5,841 nt of DNA from DATARH01 sp035507475. GTDB taxonomy: Bacteria; Pseudomonadota; Alphaproteobacteria; ATCC43930; CGMCC-115725. The stretch is from contig DATJOB010000404.1 of assembly GCA_035507475.1 (NCBI GenBank), positions 1 through 5,841 of the forward strand. The letters run 5' to 3'. Each line of letters begins with the position of its first letter. The stretch's first letter is position 1. The notes under the pieces were generated by a model. The model worked only from the letters and a program-made list of their open reading frames with translations. It was not told the origin of the DNA and made no database searches. Shown piece after piece: positions 1-5,580 of this stretch. Both the position numbers and the translations under genes were made by a program.

Positions 1-570
1 GATGAAGTAGTCCTCGATCCTGAGGTCGCGCCTATAGACATCGGTGACGAAGGGCAGCTGGTCCATGTCCTCGAGGATGGCGCGCTCGGGATTGTGCTGG
101 ATCGCGCCCGCGGCGTCGCGGTAGCTCAGCCCGTCGATGCGCGCGAAATCGCGCCCCTCGGCGACCTCCTTGACCGTGAAGTCGAACTCCTCGCGGGCGA
201 CGAAATCGACGGCGGCCGAGGCGGCGAGGCTCGCCTCGGGCTCGACCGCGACCTTGGCGCCGACCAGCCCGATCCTGAGCCGCGGGTTCACGTCCTTGAG
301 CGCCTCGGCGACTTTGACGTCGCTGGCGAAGGACGGGGTCGAGGTATGCATCACGACAAGCTCGTAGTCGCGCGCCGCCTCGAGCACCGGCCCCAGCGCC
401 AGGCGCGCCGGCGGCGCGTCGATCAGCTTCGAGTCGGGGACCAGTGCCGCCGGCTGGGCCAGCCAGGTCGGGAACCAGAACGAGCGGATCTCGCGTTTCG
501 CCTGGTAGCGCGAGCCGGCGCCGCCGTCGAAGCCGTCAAACGACGGCGGCTGCAGGAACAGCGTCTTCAT
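1..570 (-). CDS. hpnJ: HpnJ, radical SAM enzyme of hopanoid cyclitol ether formation (partial, C-terminus beyond left edge)
   Basis: The first 190 residues of a minus-strand frame that stays open to base 1. The N-terminus MKTLFLQPPSFDGFDGGAGS, followed by RYQAKREIRSFWFPTWLAQP, is what I recognise as the start of HpnJ. The visible part corresponds to the N-terminal B12-binding-like (Rossmann) domain, with VVMHTSTPSF near residues 72-81. No DxHxxG cobalamin motif is visible. The radical SAM CxxxCxxC cluster would lie just past the window edge, so catalytic residues cannot be checked. Family proteins are about 470 residues, so roughly 40% is seen. Known role from Burkholderia work: HpnJ converts BHT-glucosamine into BHT cyclitol ether by ring contraction. 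The ATG (570-568) shares one base with the hpnI TGA (572-570), which indicates a two-gene operon with translational coupling. A GGAG lies about 10 nt upstream. Next downstream, outside the window, hpnK would be expected; this is inference. Confidence 0.93.
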   Translation of the reverse strand, partial: MKTLFLQPPSFDGFDGGAGSRYQAKREIRSFWFPTWLAQPAALVPDSKLIDAPPARLALGPVLEAARDYELVVMHTSTPSFASDVKVAEALKDVNPRLRIGLVGAKVAVEPEASLAASAAVDFVAREEFDFTVKEVAEGRDFARIDGLSYRDAAGAIQHNPERAILEDMDQLPFVTDVYRRDLRIEDYFI

Positions 571-1718
571 CACGGCCCGTCTCCATCGACAACGATCCGC
601 CCGCCCGGTTCGATGCGGAACAGCTGGTCGCGCCACGCCACGTTGCGCCCGCAGAAGCCGCCGATGAACACCGCGAACGACAGCAGGTCGCGCAGCGGCA
701 ACAGCCACAGCCCGGCGGTCGGCAGGCGCAGCAGCCCGGCGATCAGCCCGGCCGCTGCCCAGCGCACGGCGCAGGACATCGCCAGAAAGCCGAGCGAGGT
801 CAAGCTCAATCCGCTGACGAGCACGGCAAGCGCGCCGATCGCCACCGCATGGGTGATGATCGAGCCGGCAAAACCGGCCGGCGCCATCAGCCGCACGGTG
901 CGCGCCCAGCGCAGCTCGTGCTGCCACAAGCTCTTGAAACTCGGCTCGCAGACCGAGGTTTCGACGAGGTAGGGCGAGAGCGCGACGGCGAGCCCCGCCT
1001 CGCGCACCGCGGCGCCCATCCGATGATCGTCGGCGAGCTCGTCGCGTACCGCCTCCAGGCCGCCGATCCGGTCGAGCACGTCGCGGCGCAGCGCGATCGT
1101 GGCGCCGAAACAGCCGTCGCCGACGCCGAGCGCATTGCCCATCAGCGCGCTCGGCAGGAAGCCGTAGTTGATGTGCATCGCGCCGAGTCGCGACCACAGC
1201 CGGGCCGGCCATCTTCCCTCTGCCGGCAGTCCCTTATAGAGGCAGGTCACCAGACCGATCGCGGGGTCGCGCAGCGGCGCGGTCACGGTCGCCAGATAGC
1301 TGCGCCCGACCCGCATGTCGCTGTCGGCGAACACCAGGAGGTCGTGGCGCGCGGCGGGCAGCATGTTGCTGAGATTGGCGATTTTGAGGTTGCGCCCGCC
1401 GGCCCGCGCATCGACCACCAGCGCGATGTCGCGCTCCGGCCGCTCGGCGACGATCCGGCGCGCCACCGGCAGCGCCTCGTCGCTCGGGCTGCGCACCCCG
1501 AAGACGACCTGCATCGCCGGATAATCCTGGTCGACGAACGACAGCAGGTTCTCGTAAAGCCCCGGCTCGGCGCCGTAGAGCGGCTTCAGCACGCTGACCG
1601 GCGGCTGCTCCGGCGGCAGCGCGACACGGCGTCGCGCGAAGCGCAGCACGGCGACGACGGTGCCGAGGATATAGCCCCACAGCACCAGGATGACCGCCGC
1701 GGTCAACAGCGCGCTCAC
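570..1718 (-). CDS. hpnI: HpnI, hopanoid glycosyltransferase (GT2/ceramide glucosyltransferase-like)
   Basis: A 382-residue membrane glycosyltransferase that adds an N-acetylglucosamine-type sugar to bacteriohopanetetrol at the inner membrane, upstream of HpnK deacetylation and HpnJ ring contraction (known for the family). Seen in order, numbered from the GTG at 1718: one N-terminal membrane segment (about 2-26); a GT-A domain with PPVSVLKPLYG near 39-49, a candidate D1 aspartate at 103, the DxD motif D132-S-D134, the acceptor-site pair D230-D231 (DDHRMG) and an HxxRW motif (267-271), the counterpart of Q/RxxRW in processive and ceramide-type enzymes; then three hydrophobic C-terminal segments (about 282-306, 307-330, 336-356). 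All family catalytic positions look intact. Start choice: the longest frame begins at a GTG at 1751 with no Shine-Dalgarno; the GTG at 1718 has GAGGG seven bases upstream and puts the membrane anchor at the N-terminus. The stop overlaps the hpnJ start by one base. Confidence 0.92.
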   Translation of the reverse strand: MSALLTAAVILVLWGYILGTVVAVLRFARRRVALPPEQPPVSVLKPLYGAEPGLYENLLSFVDQDYPAMQVVFGVRSPSDEALPVARRIVAERPERDIALVVDARAGGRNLKIANLSNMLPAARHDLLVFADSDMRVGRSYLATVTAPLRDPAIGLVTCLYKGLPAEGRWPARLWSRLGAMHINYGFLPSALMGNALGVGDGCFGATIALRRDVLDRIGGLEAVRDELADDHRMGAAVREAGLAVALSPYLVETSVCEPSFKSLWQHELRWARTVRLMAPAGFAGSIITHAVAIGALAVLVSGLSLTSLGFLAMSCAVRWAAAGLIAGLLRLPTAGLWLLPLRDLLSFAVFIGGFCGRNVAWRDQLFRIEPGGRIVVDGDGP

Positions 1719-1725
1719 GCCGGCG

Positions 1726-1730
1726 CCCTC
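1726..1730 (-). promoter_or_regulatory. Ribosome binding site deciding the hpnI start
   Basis: Read on the minus strand this is GAGGG, separated by seven bases from the GTG at 1718-1716. No comparable purine run precedes the upstream in-frame GTG at 1751. The site therefore favours the shorter HpnI, without the 11-residue extension. Seen directly; use of the site is inference. Confidence 0.55.
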
Positions 1731-1749
1731 AATCGCAGCGCGAACGCGC

Positions 1750-1767
1750 ACCGGGTTCTTTTCCGGT
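1750..1767. repeat. Small inverted repeat in the hpnI-mlaA divergent spacer
   Basis: ACCGG (1750-1754) and CCGGT (1763-1767) form a perfect 5-bp inverted repeat around an eight-base pyrimidine-rich centre (plus strand). It lies in the 122-bp spacer between the preferred hpnI start (1718) and the mlaA start (1841). It could be a leader hairpin of hpnI or an operator half-site pair. In high-GC DNA an arm of this length can arise by chance. I could not identify a convincing -35/-10 pair in this spacer on either strand. Confidence 0.25.
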
Positions 1768-1840
1768 TGCGCTCAGGTTGCGGATTGTCGACGATGCCGC
1801 CGCGTCCCGGTCGTCGCCCCATGGATTTGCGGAACCTTTC

Positions 1841-2614
1841 GTGAGCATTGCGGTGTCGTCTCGGGGTGCGGGCCGGTTGATCGGCGGCGCGCTCATGCCG
1901 CTCTGGTTGCTGCTCGCCGGGTGCGCCGGACCGGCTTCGGTTCCGGTCGAGCCGAGCGATCCGCTCGAATCGCTCAACCGCAAGACGTTCGCGTTCAACC
2001 AGTTCCTCGACCGGGTCGCGTTCCGTCCTGCCGCCAAGGCGTATGTCATCATCGTCCCGGCCGATGCGCGGACGGCGGTCCACCACATGCTCGACAACAT
2101 GAAGGAGCCGACCCTCTTCTTCAACAATCTGCTGCAGGGCGAATTCAGGCGGGCCGGGGTGACCGTCGCCCGGTTTGCGGTCAACAGCACCGTCGGCTTC
2201 GCCGGCATGGTCGACGTGATGGCGCTGAGCGGGGTGCCGCGCGAGACCGCCGATTTCGGCGAGACCCTCTATGTCTGGGGCATCCGCTCGGGGCCGTACA
2301 TCGTGCTGCCGATCCTCGGTCCGAGCAATCCGCGCGACGCGACCGGCGAGGCGGTCGATTCCTACGCCGACCCGGCGACGATCCTGGCCAACGACCGCGG
2401 CCTCACCGAGCTGACCACGGCGCGCTTCGTCCTCGGCGGCGTCGACGAGCGGGCCGGGCTGCTCGACGAGCTCGACGCGCTCGAAAAGAACTCGGTCGAT
2501 TTCTACGCCGAAATGCGCAGCCTCTGGCAGCAGCACCGCAGCGCCGAGCTGAACCACGGCAAGGCGCCGCCGGTCGCGCCCGGTCTCTACAACGATCCCG
2601 GCGCCGGGCGCTGA
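1841..2614 (+). CDS. mlaA: MlaA/VacJ-family outer-membrane lipoprotein
   Basis: A 257-residue lipoprotein of the MlaA (VacJ, MlaA Pfam) family, near the usual length of about 250. Known MlaA sits in the outer membrane with a porin and takes mislocalised phospholipid from the outer leaflet for transfer to periplasmic MlaC. Seen, numbered from the GTG at 1841: an arginine-containing n-region, a hydrophobic stretch and the lipobox LLAGC with the lipidated cysteine at 28; then family signature SDPLESLNRKTFAFNQFLDR, a PTLFFNNLLQGEF segment, RFAVNSTVGFAG, DFGETLYVWG and GPYIVLPILGPSNPRD. The C-terminus is proline-rich and polar. Start choice: a TTG at 1778 is in frame but adds 21 residues before a good type II signal peptide; the GTG at 1841 with GGA seven bases upstream fits better. 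It is divergent from hpnI and convergent with hpnM. Whether it handles hopanoids or phospholipids is not decided by sequence. Confidence 0.92.
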   Translation: MSIAVSSRGAGRLIGGALMPLWLLLAGCAGPASVPVEPSDPLESLNRKTFAFNQFLDRVAFRPAAKAYVIIVPADARTAVHHMLDNMKEPTLFFNNLLQGEFRRAGVTVARFAVNSTVGFAGMVDVMALSGVPRETADFGETLYVWGIRSGPYIVLPILGPSNPRDATGEAVDSYADPATILANDRGLTELTTARFVLGGVDERAGLLDELDALEKNSVDFYAEMRSLWQQHRSAELNHGKAPPVAPGLYNDPGAGR

Positions 2615-2626
2615 GGCGGCGCGCCG
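2597..2626. other. GC-rich dyads at the mlaA/hpnM convergent ends
   Basis: The 12-bp gap between the two stop codons is flanked by overlapping symmetric sequences: the palindrome CCCGGCGCCGGG (2597-2608), the palindrome CGGCGCGCCG (2617-2626), and a possible stem pairing 2601-2606 with 2617-2622 over a ten-base loop. There is no T-run on either strand, so this is not a classical intrinsic terminator. It may nevertheless act as a shared folding or termination region for two convergent messages. This is inference, and GC-rich chance symmetry is a real alternative. Confidence 0.25.
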
Positions 2627-3244
2627 TCACCCGGCGCGCAGCGCCGCGATGCGCTCGTCGAGCAGCCTGACGAGCCCGTCGGCGCCGCTCTGCTGGATGA
2701 CGCCGGTAAATTCCGAGCGCCGCGTCGCCAGTTCGCTGATCGTGCCGCTCAGATAGACGTCGATCACCTGCCAGGCGCCGTCGCCGCCCTGGCGCATCAG
2801 GTAGTCGAGCACGACCTTGTCGCCGTCCGACTTGGTCATCGAGGAGCGGACGACGGGCCCGTTGGGACCGTTCACCGGGGTCGGGTCGACCTCGAAGCGC
2901 TCGCCGTTGAAGTCGTCGAACCGGCCGGCATAGACCGCGACCGTGTAGCGGGCGAAGGCGTCGCTCACCGCCTGCTGCTGGGCCGTCTGGAGCTTCGTCC
3001 AGTCCGGCCCGACCGCGAGCCGGGTCATCAGCGCGAGGTTGAAGGTCTGCATGACGATAGGCGCCAGACGTTGGTAGCGCTGTTCGAAGGGCGTATGCTT
3101 CGCGATCTTCATCACCGCGAGCAGCGCGTCGTAGAAGCGCGCGACCGTCGCCGACGGGCCGCCGGCAGGGTCCGCGGCGCGCGCGCCGCCGGCCAGCAGC
3201 GCCGCCGGCGCGGCGAAGAGGCATGCACGTCTTGAAACTGCCAT
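2627..3244 (-). CDS. hpnM: HpnM, MlaC/Ttg2D-type periplasmic lipid-binding protein
   Basis: A 205-residue protein of the Tol_Tol_Ttg2 (MlaC) family, close to the usual length of about 210. MlaC proteins are soluble periplasmic shuttles that carry lipid in a hydrophobic pocket between an outer-membrane MlaA complex and an inner-membrane MCE/ABC complex; the cluster-linked version is called HpnM. Seen: a signal peptide with SRRACLF followed by an alanine/leucine core and a probable AxA cleavage after residue 23 (ARA, then ADPAGG); then the family features RFYDALLAVMK (36-46), FNLALMTRLAVGPDW, FARYTVAVYAGRFDDFNGERF and VLDYLMRQ. The twin arginine followed by a hydrophobic core could mean Tat export, but a good Tat consensus residue is missing after the x position, so Sec is equally possible. 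The ATG at 3244 gives a complete signal peptide; the upstream purine run is weak (ACGAG). It is convergent with mlaA and divergent from ispH. Confidence 0.88.
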   Translation of the reverse strand: MAVSRRACLFAAPAALLAGGARAADPAGGPSATVARFYDALLAVMKIAKHTPFEQRYQRLAPIVMQTFNLALMTRLAVGPDWTKLQTAQQQAVSDAFARYTVAVYAGRFDDFNGERFEVDPTPVNGPNGPVVRSSMTKSDGDKVVLDYLMRQGGDGAWQVIDVYLSGTISELATRRSEFTGVIQQSGADGLVRLLDERIAALRAG

Positions 3245-3309
3245 GGCCGCTCGTCAGTTAATGGTTCGACGGCGCGAATAGACAGCAAACCGCGCGCGCC
3301 GCGAAGAGC

Positions 3310-3329
3310 AAAAACGGCCGGTCGCCGGC
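3310..3329 (-). terminator. Terminator-like hairpin upstream of hpnM
   Basis: On the minus strand GCCGG (3329-3325), loop CGA and CCGGC (3321-3317) form a 5-bp all-GC stem with a three-base loop, followed after two bases by TTTTT (3314-3310). This is the layout of a short intrinsic terminator. It points toward hpnM but lies 65 bp or more ahead of its start codon. It could stop antisense transcription coming from ispH, or attenuate a long hpnM leader. The stem is short, so function is uncertain. Confidence 0.3.
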
Positions 3330-3401
3330 TCGCGCATTTCGCGTGGCGGTGGCCGACGATTGCGCGGCGGGCGTGATTTATGGCACGGATAGACATCCGC
3401 G

Positions 3402-3413
3402 AAGGGAACGAGG
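3402..3413 (+). promoter_or_regulatory. Ribosome binding site of ispH
   Basis: The purine runs AAGGGAA (3402-3408, nine bases before the ATG) and GAGG (3410-3413, four bases before it) mark the ATG at 3418 as the start. The open frame extends to an in-frame GTG at 3343, but those 25 extra codons precede the conserved N-terminus and have no family counterpart. Confidence 0.6.
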
Positions 3414-3417
3414 CGCG

Positions 3418-4374
3418 ATGATTCGAGTGGTCCTGGCCCAGCCCCGCGGCTTCTGCGCCGGCGTCGAGCGCGCGATCGAGATCGTCGAGCGCGCCCTCGA
3501 AAAATACGGCCCGCCGATCTACGTGCGTCACGAGATCGTCCACAACCGGCACGTCGTCGAGCGACTGCGCGCGAAGGGCGCGCGGTTCGTCGACGAGATC
3601 GACGAGATCCCGACCGGCGCCGTGACGATCTTCAGCGCGCACGGCGTCGCCAGCGCGATCGAGACGCGCGCCGGGGAGCGCGGCCTGCCGGTCATCGACG
3701 CCACCTGCCCGCTGGTCTCGAAGGTCCACATCGAAGGGCAGCGCTACGCCAATCAGGGCCGCGAGATCATCCTCATCGGCCATGCCGGCCATCCCGAGAT
3801 CGAAGGCACGATGGGCCGCATCACCGGCAAGGTGCACCTGATCTCGAAGCCCGAGGAGGTCGCCAGGCTCAATGTCTCCGACCCGGAGAAGCTCGCCTTC
3901 ATCACCCAGACGACGCTCTCGGTCGACGACACCCGCGCGGTGATCGAGGCGCTGAAGGCGCGATTCCCGTCGATCCTCGGCCCCGACACCAAGGACATCT
4001 GCTACGCGACGCAGAACCGCCAGCGCGCGACCCTGGAACTGGCCAAGATCGTCGATGTCGTGCTGGTGGTCGGCGCGCCCAACAGCTCGAATTCGAACCG
4101 GCTGCGCGAGATCGCCGCCGAGTTCGGCGTCCCGAGCTACCTGATCGAGGACGCCAATGCGCTCGACCCGAGCTGGCTGCAAGGCGTCTCGGCGGTCGGC
4201 ATCACCGCCGGCGCCTCGGCGCCCGACGAGCTTGTCGAGGAACTCGTCGAGCGGCTGCGCGAGATGGACGAGATCGAGATCCAGCGGCTTTCCGGCGTCA
4301 CCGAGAATGTCCGCTTTCGGATGCCCAAACAGCTCGCCGAGGCGTCGCACGAGCCCAGCGCGGCGCGCGGCTGA
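3418..4374 (+). CDS. ispH: IspH (LytB), 4-hydroxy-3-methylbut-2-enyl diphosphate reductase
   Basis: A 318-residue cytoplasmic iron-sulfur enzyme, the last step of the MEP pathway, reducing HMBPP to IPP and DMAPP. Length matches E. coli IspH (316). All three cluster cysteines are visible: C13 (RGFCAGV), C97 (DATCPLV) and C195 (KDICYATQNRQ). Substrate-pocket residues are also present: H42 (IVHNRH), H75 (SAHGV), H125 and E127 (GHAGHPEIEGT), the TQTTLSVDDT segment and SSNSNRL. The C-terminal tail after RFRMPKQL is short and variable. The ATG at 3418 begins exactly at the conserved MIRVVLAQPRGF. It is followed after 31 bp by hpnH on the same strand with no terminator hairpin between, so the two are probably one transcript. 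Its place in the cluster suggests it feeds squalene synthesis. Whether this is the cell's only ispH cannot be told from this window. Confidence 0.97.
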   Translation: MIRVVLAQPRGFCAGVERAIEIVERALEKYGPPIYVRHEIVHNRHVVERLRAKGARFVDEIDEIPTGAVTIFSAHGVASAIETRAGERGLPVIDATCPLVSKVHIEGQRYANQGREIILIGHAGHPEIEGTMGRITGKVHLISKPEEVARLNVSDPEKLAFITQTTLSVDDTRAVIEALKARFPSILGPDTKDICYATQNRQRATLELAKIVDVVLVVGAPNSSNSNRLREIAAEFGVPSYLIEDANALDPSWLQGVSAVGITAGASAPDELVEELVERLREMDEIEIQRLSGVTENVRFRMPKQLAEASHEPSAARG

Positions 4375-4394
4375 GCCCCCTTTTTCTTCTCAAC

Positions 4395-4398
4395 GAGG
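4395..4398 (+). promoter_or_regulatory. Ribosome binding site for the TTG start of hpnH
   Basis: GAGG is followed by a seven-base spacer and TTG at 4406. No ATG or GTG lies near the conserved N-terminus, so this site decides an unusual start. Upstream, between the ispH stop and this site, is a pyrimidine tract (C5T5CTTCT, 4376-4390). Confidence 0.6.
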
Positions 4399-4405
4399 CC
4401 GAACC

Positions 4406-5527
4406 TTGGCGATTTCGCTGCACCAGAAGATTCGAGTCGGCGCCTATGTGCTGGGCCGGCACCTGCGCGGGGTCAAGCGCTATCCGCTCGTCCTGATGCT
4501 CGAGCCGCTGTTCCGCTGCAACCTCGCCTGCGCCGGGTGCGGCAAGATCGACTATCCCGACCCGATCCTGAACCAGCGGCTGTCGGTCGACGCTTGCCTC
4601 GAGGCGGTCGACGAATGCGGTGCGCCGATCGTCGTCCTGGCGGGCGGCGAGCCGCTGCTGCACCGCGAGATCGAAGAGATCGTCGCCGGCATCATCGCGC
4701 GCAAGAAATTCGTCTACCTGTGCACCAACGCCCTGCTGCTGGAAAAGAAGATCGACCTCTTCAAGCCCGATCCGTTCTTCGCCTGGACCGTCCATCTCGA
4801 CGGCGACCGCGAGGACCACGACCGCTCGGTCTGCCTCGACGGCGTCTATGACCGCGCGGTCGCGGCGCTCCGGCTGGCCAAGTCGCGCGGCTTCCGGGTC
4901 AACATCAACGCGACCCTGTTCGACAACGCCGACCCGCAGCGGATGGCGGGCTTCTTCGACACGATCACCGAGATCGGCATCGACGGCATCACCGTTTCGC
5001 CGGGCTACGCCTACGAGCGCGCCCCGGACCAGGCGCATTTCCTCAACCGGCGGCGCACCAAGGAGCTGTTCCGGGGCATCTTCCGGCACGACAAGAAGCG
5101 GCGCTGGTCGTTCAACCAGTCGAGCCTGTTTCTCGACTTCCTCGCCGGCAACCAGAGCTATCACTGCACGCCCTGGGGCAACCCGTGCCGCAACTATTTC
5201 GGCTGGCAGCGCCCCTGCTACCTGCTCGGCGAAGGCTATGCGAAGAGCTTCAAGGAGCTAATGGAGGAGACCGACTGGGACGCCTACGGCACCGGCAATT
5301 ACGAGAAATGCGCCGACTGCATGGTGCATAGCGGCTACGAGGCGACCGCGGTGATGGATTCGGTGCGCCGCCCGTGGAAGGCGGCGGCGGTCGCGCTGCG
5401 CGGCATCAAGACCGACGGCGCGATGGCCCCCGAGATCGACCTGTCGCGCCAGCGCCCGGCGCAATACGTCTTCTCGAAGCATGTCGAGCAGGCGATGGCG
5501 AAACTGAGCGCCGCCGCGGACGATTGA
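4406..5527 (+). CDS. hpnH: HpnH, radical SAM adenosylhopane synthase
   Basis: A 373-residue radical SAM enzyme that adds the 5'-deoxyadenosyl radical to diploptene, forming adenosylhopane, the first step from C30 to C35 hopanoids. Seen: N-terminal MAISLHQKIRVGAYVLG and YPLVLMLEPLFRCNLACAGC with the cluster-binding CxxxCxxC (C38, C42, C45); the SAM-binding GGEP (80-83); YLCTNALLLEKK containing Cys106; HLDGDREDHD (130-139); NINATLF; and a C-terminal cysteine-rich region (C254, C261, C271, C302, C305) ending in YEATAVMDS, typical of the DUF3463-type tail. From memory of work on the Zymomonas enzyme, Cys106 quenches the C22 radical and sets stereochemistry; with the TTG start the cysteine falls on exactly residue 106, which supports this start. 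The longer open frame upstream overlaps ispH in another frame and is not part of the protein. It is probably cotranscribed with ispH and is convergent with hpnG. Confidence 0.96.
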   Translation: MAISLHQKIRVGAYVLGRHLRGVKRYPLVLMLEPLFRCNLACAGCGKIDYPDPILNQRLSVDACLEAVDECGAPIVVLAGGEPLLHREIEEIVAGIIARKKFVYLCTNALLLEKKIDLFKPDPFFAWTVHLDGDREDHDRSVCLDGVYDRAVAALRLAKSRGFRVNINATLFDNADPQRMAGFFDTITEIGIDGITVSPGYAYERAPDQAHFLNRRRTKELFRGIFRHDKKRRWSFNQSSLFLDFLAGNQSYHCTPWGNPCRNYFGWQRPCYLLGEGYAKSFKELMEETDWDAYGTGNYEKCADCMVHSGYEATAVMDSVRRPWKAAAVALRGIKTDGAMAPEIDLSRQRPAQYVFSKHVEQAMAKLSAAADD

Positions 5528-5556
5528 TCCTACGCGCCGGTGATCCTACGCGCCGG
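5525..5556. repeat. Perfect 16-bp tandem duplication between hpnH and hpnG
   Basis: TGATCCTACGCGCCGG occurs at 5525-5540 and again, immediately and identically, at 5541-5556. The first copy starts with the hpnH stop codon TGA. The second copy contains CTA (5546-5548), the minus-strand TAG stop of hpnG. Neither reading frame is damaged. Without the duplication the two stops would be only two bases apart. It is probably a recent replication-slippage event. Confidence 0.9.
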
Positions 5557-5580
5557 CGAGCACGCGATTGAGCGCGTAGG
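5545..5580. repeat. 9-bp inverted repeat at the hpnH/hpnG convergent ends
   Basis: CCTACGCGC (5545-5553) pairs perfectly with GCGCGTAGG (5572-5580) across an 18-base loop. Because of the tandem duplication, an identical left arm at 5529-5537 could pair with the same right arm instead. The right arm lies inside the hpnG C-terminal coding region. There is no T-run, so if it ends transcription of hpnH it would not be a canonical intrinsic terminator. Confidence 0.45.

Larger units (their letters stand above)
3245..3417. promoter_or_regulatory. Divergent hpnM-ispH intergenic region
   Basis: This 173-bp spacer is the longest non-coding stretch in the window and must hold the promoters of both hpnM (leftward) and the ispH-hpnH unit (rightward). 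It is locally less GC-rich near both ends. Weak candidates only: for hpnM, TTGCTG (minus strand, 3288-3283) and CATTAA (3263-3258) with a 19-bp spacer; for ispH, TTGCGC (3360-3365) without a well-spaced -10. I would not assign a transcription start from these. A hairpin followed by a T-run lies inside it on the minus strand and is listed separately. Confidence 0.5.

Noticed and set aside
1778..1840. N-terminal extension of MlaA from the TTG at 1778
   Set aside because: It would add 21 residues before the type II signal peptide, with no family counterpart. The GTG at 1841 gives a standard-length lipoprotein signal.
444..1844. A 466-codon plus-strand open frame opposite hpnI and hpnJ
   Set aside because: Its product is a low-complexity R/A/Q/H-rich chain with no recognisable domain. 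It runs antisense across two well-supported genes. Long shadow frames are expected in DNA this GC-rich.
1715..2557. Minus-strand 280-codon frame opposite mlaA
   Set aside because: An antisense shadow. The plus strand carries a full MlaA with lipobox and all signature blocks.
3112..4350. A 412-codon minus-strand open frame opposite ispH
   Set aside because: The composition (D, R, L, V, H runs) is the reverse-complement shadow of ispH codons. It overlaps the hpnM 5' part in a different frame, and no family is recognisable.
4369..4385. Possible intrinsic terminator after ispH (GGC-TGA-GCC then C3T5)
   Set aside because: The stem is only three base pairs, and the T-run is 31 bp or less from the hpnH start. 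A transcription stop here would leave hpnH without a visible promoter.
4298..5164. Minus-strand 288-codon frame opposite hpnH
   Set aside because: An antisense shadow of the hpnH coding sequence, with no recognisable domain.
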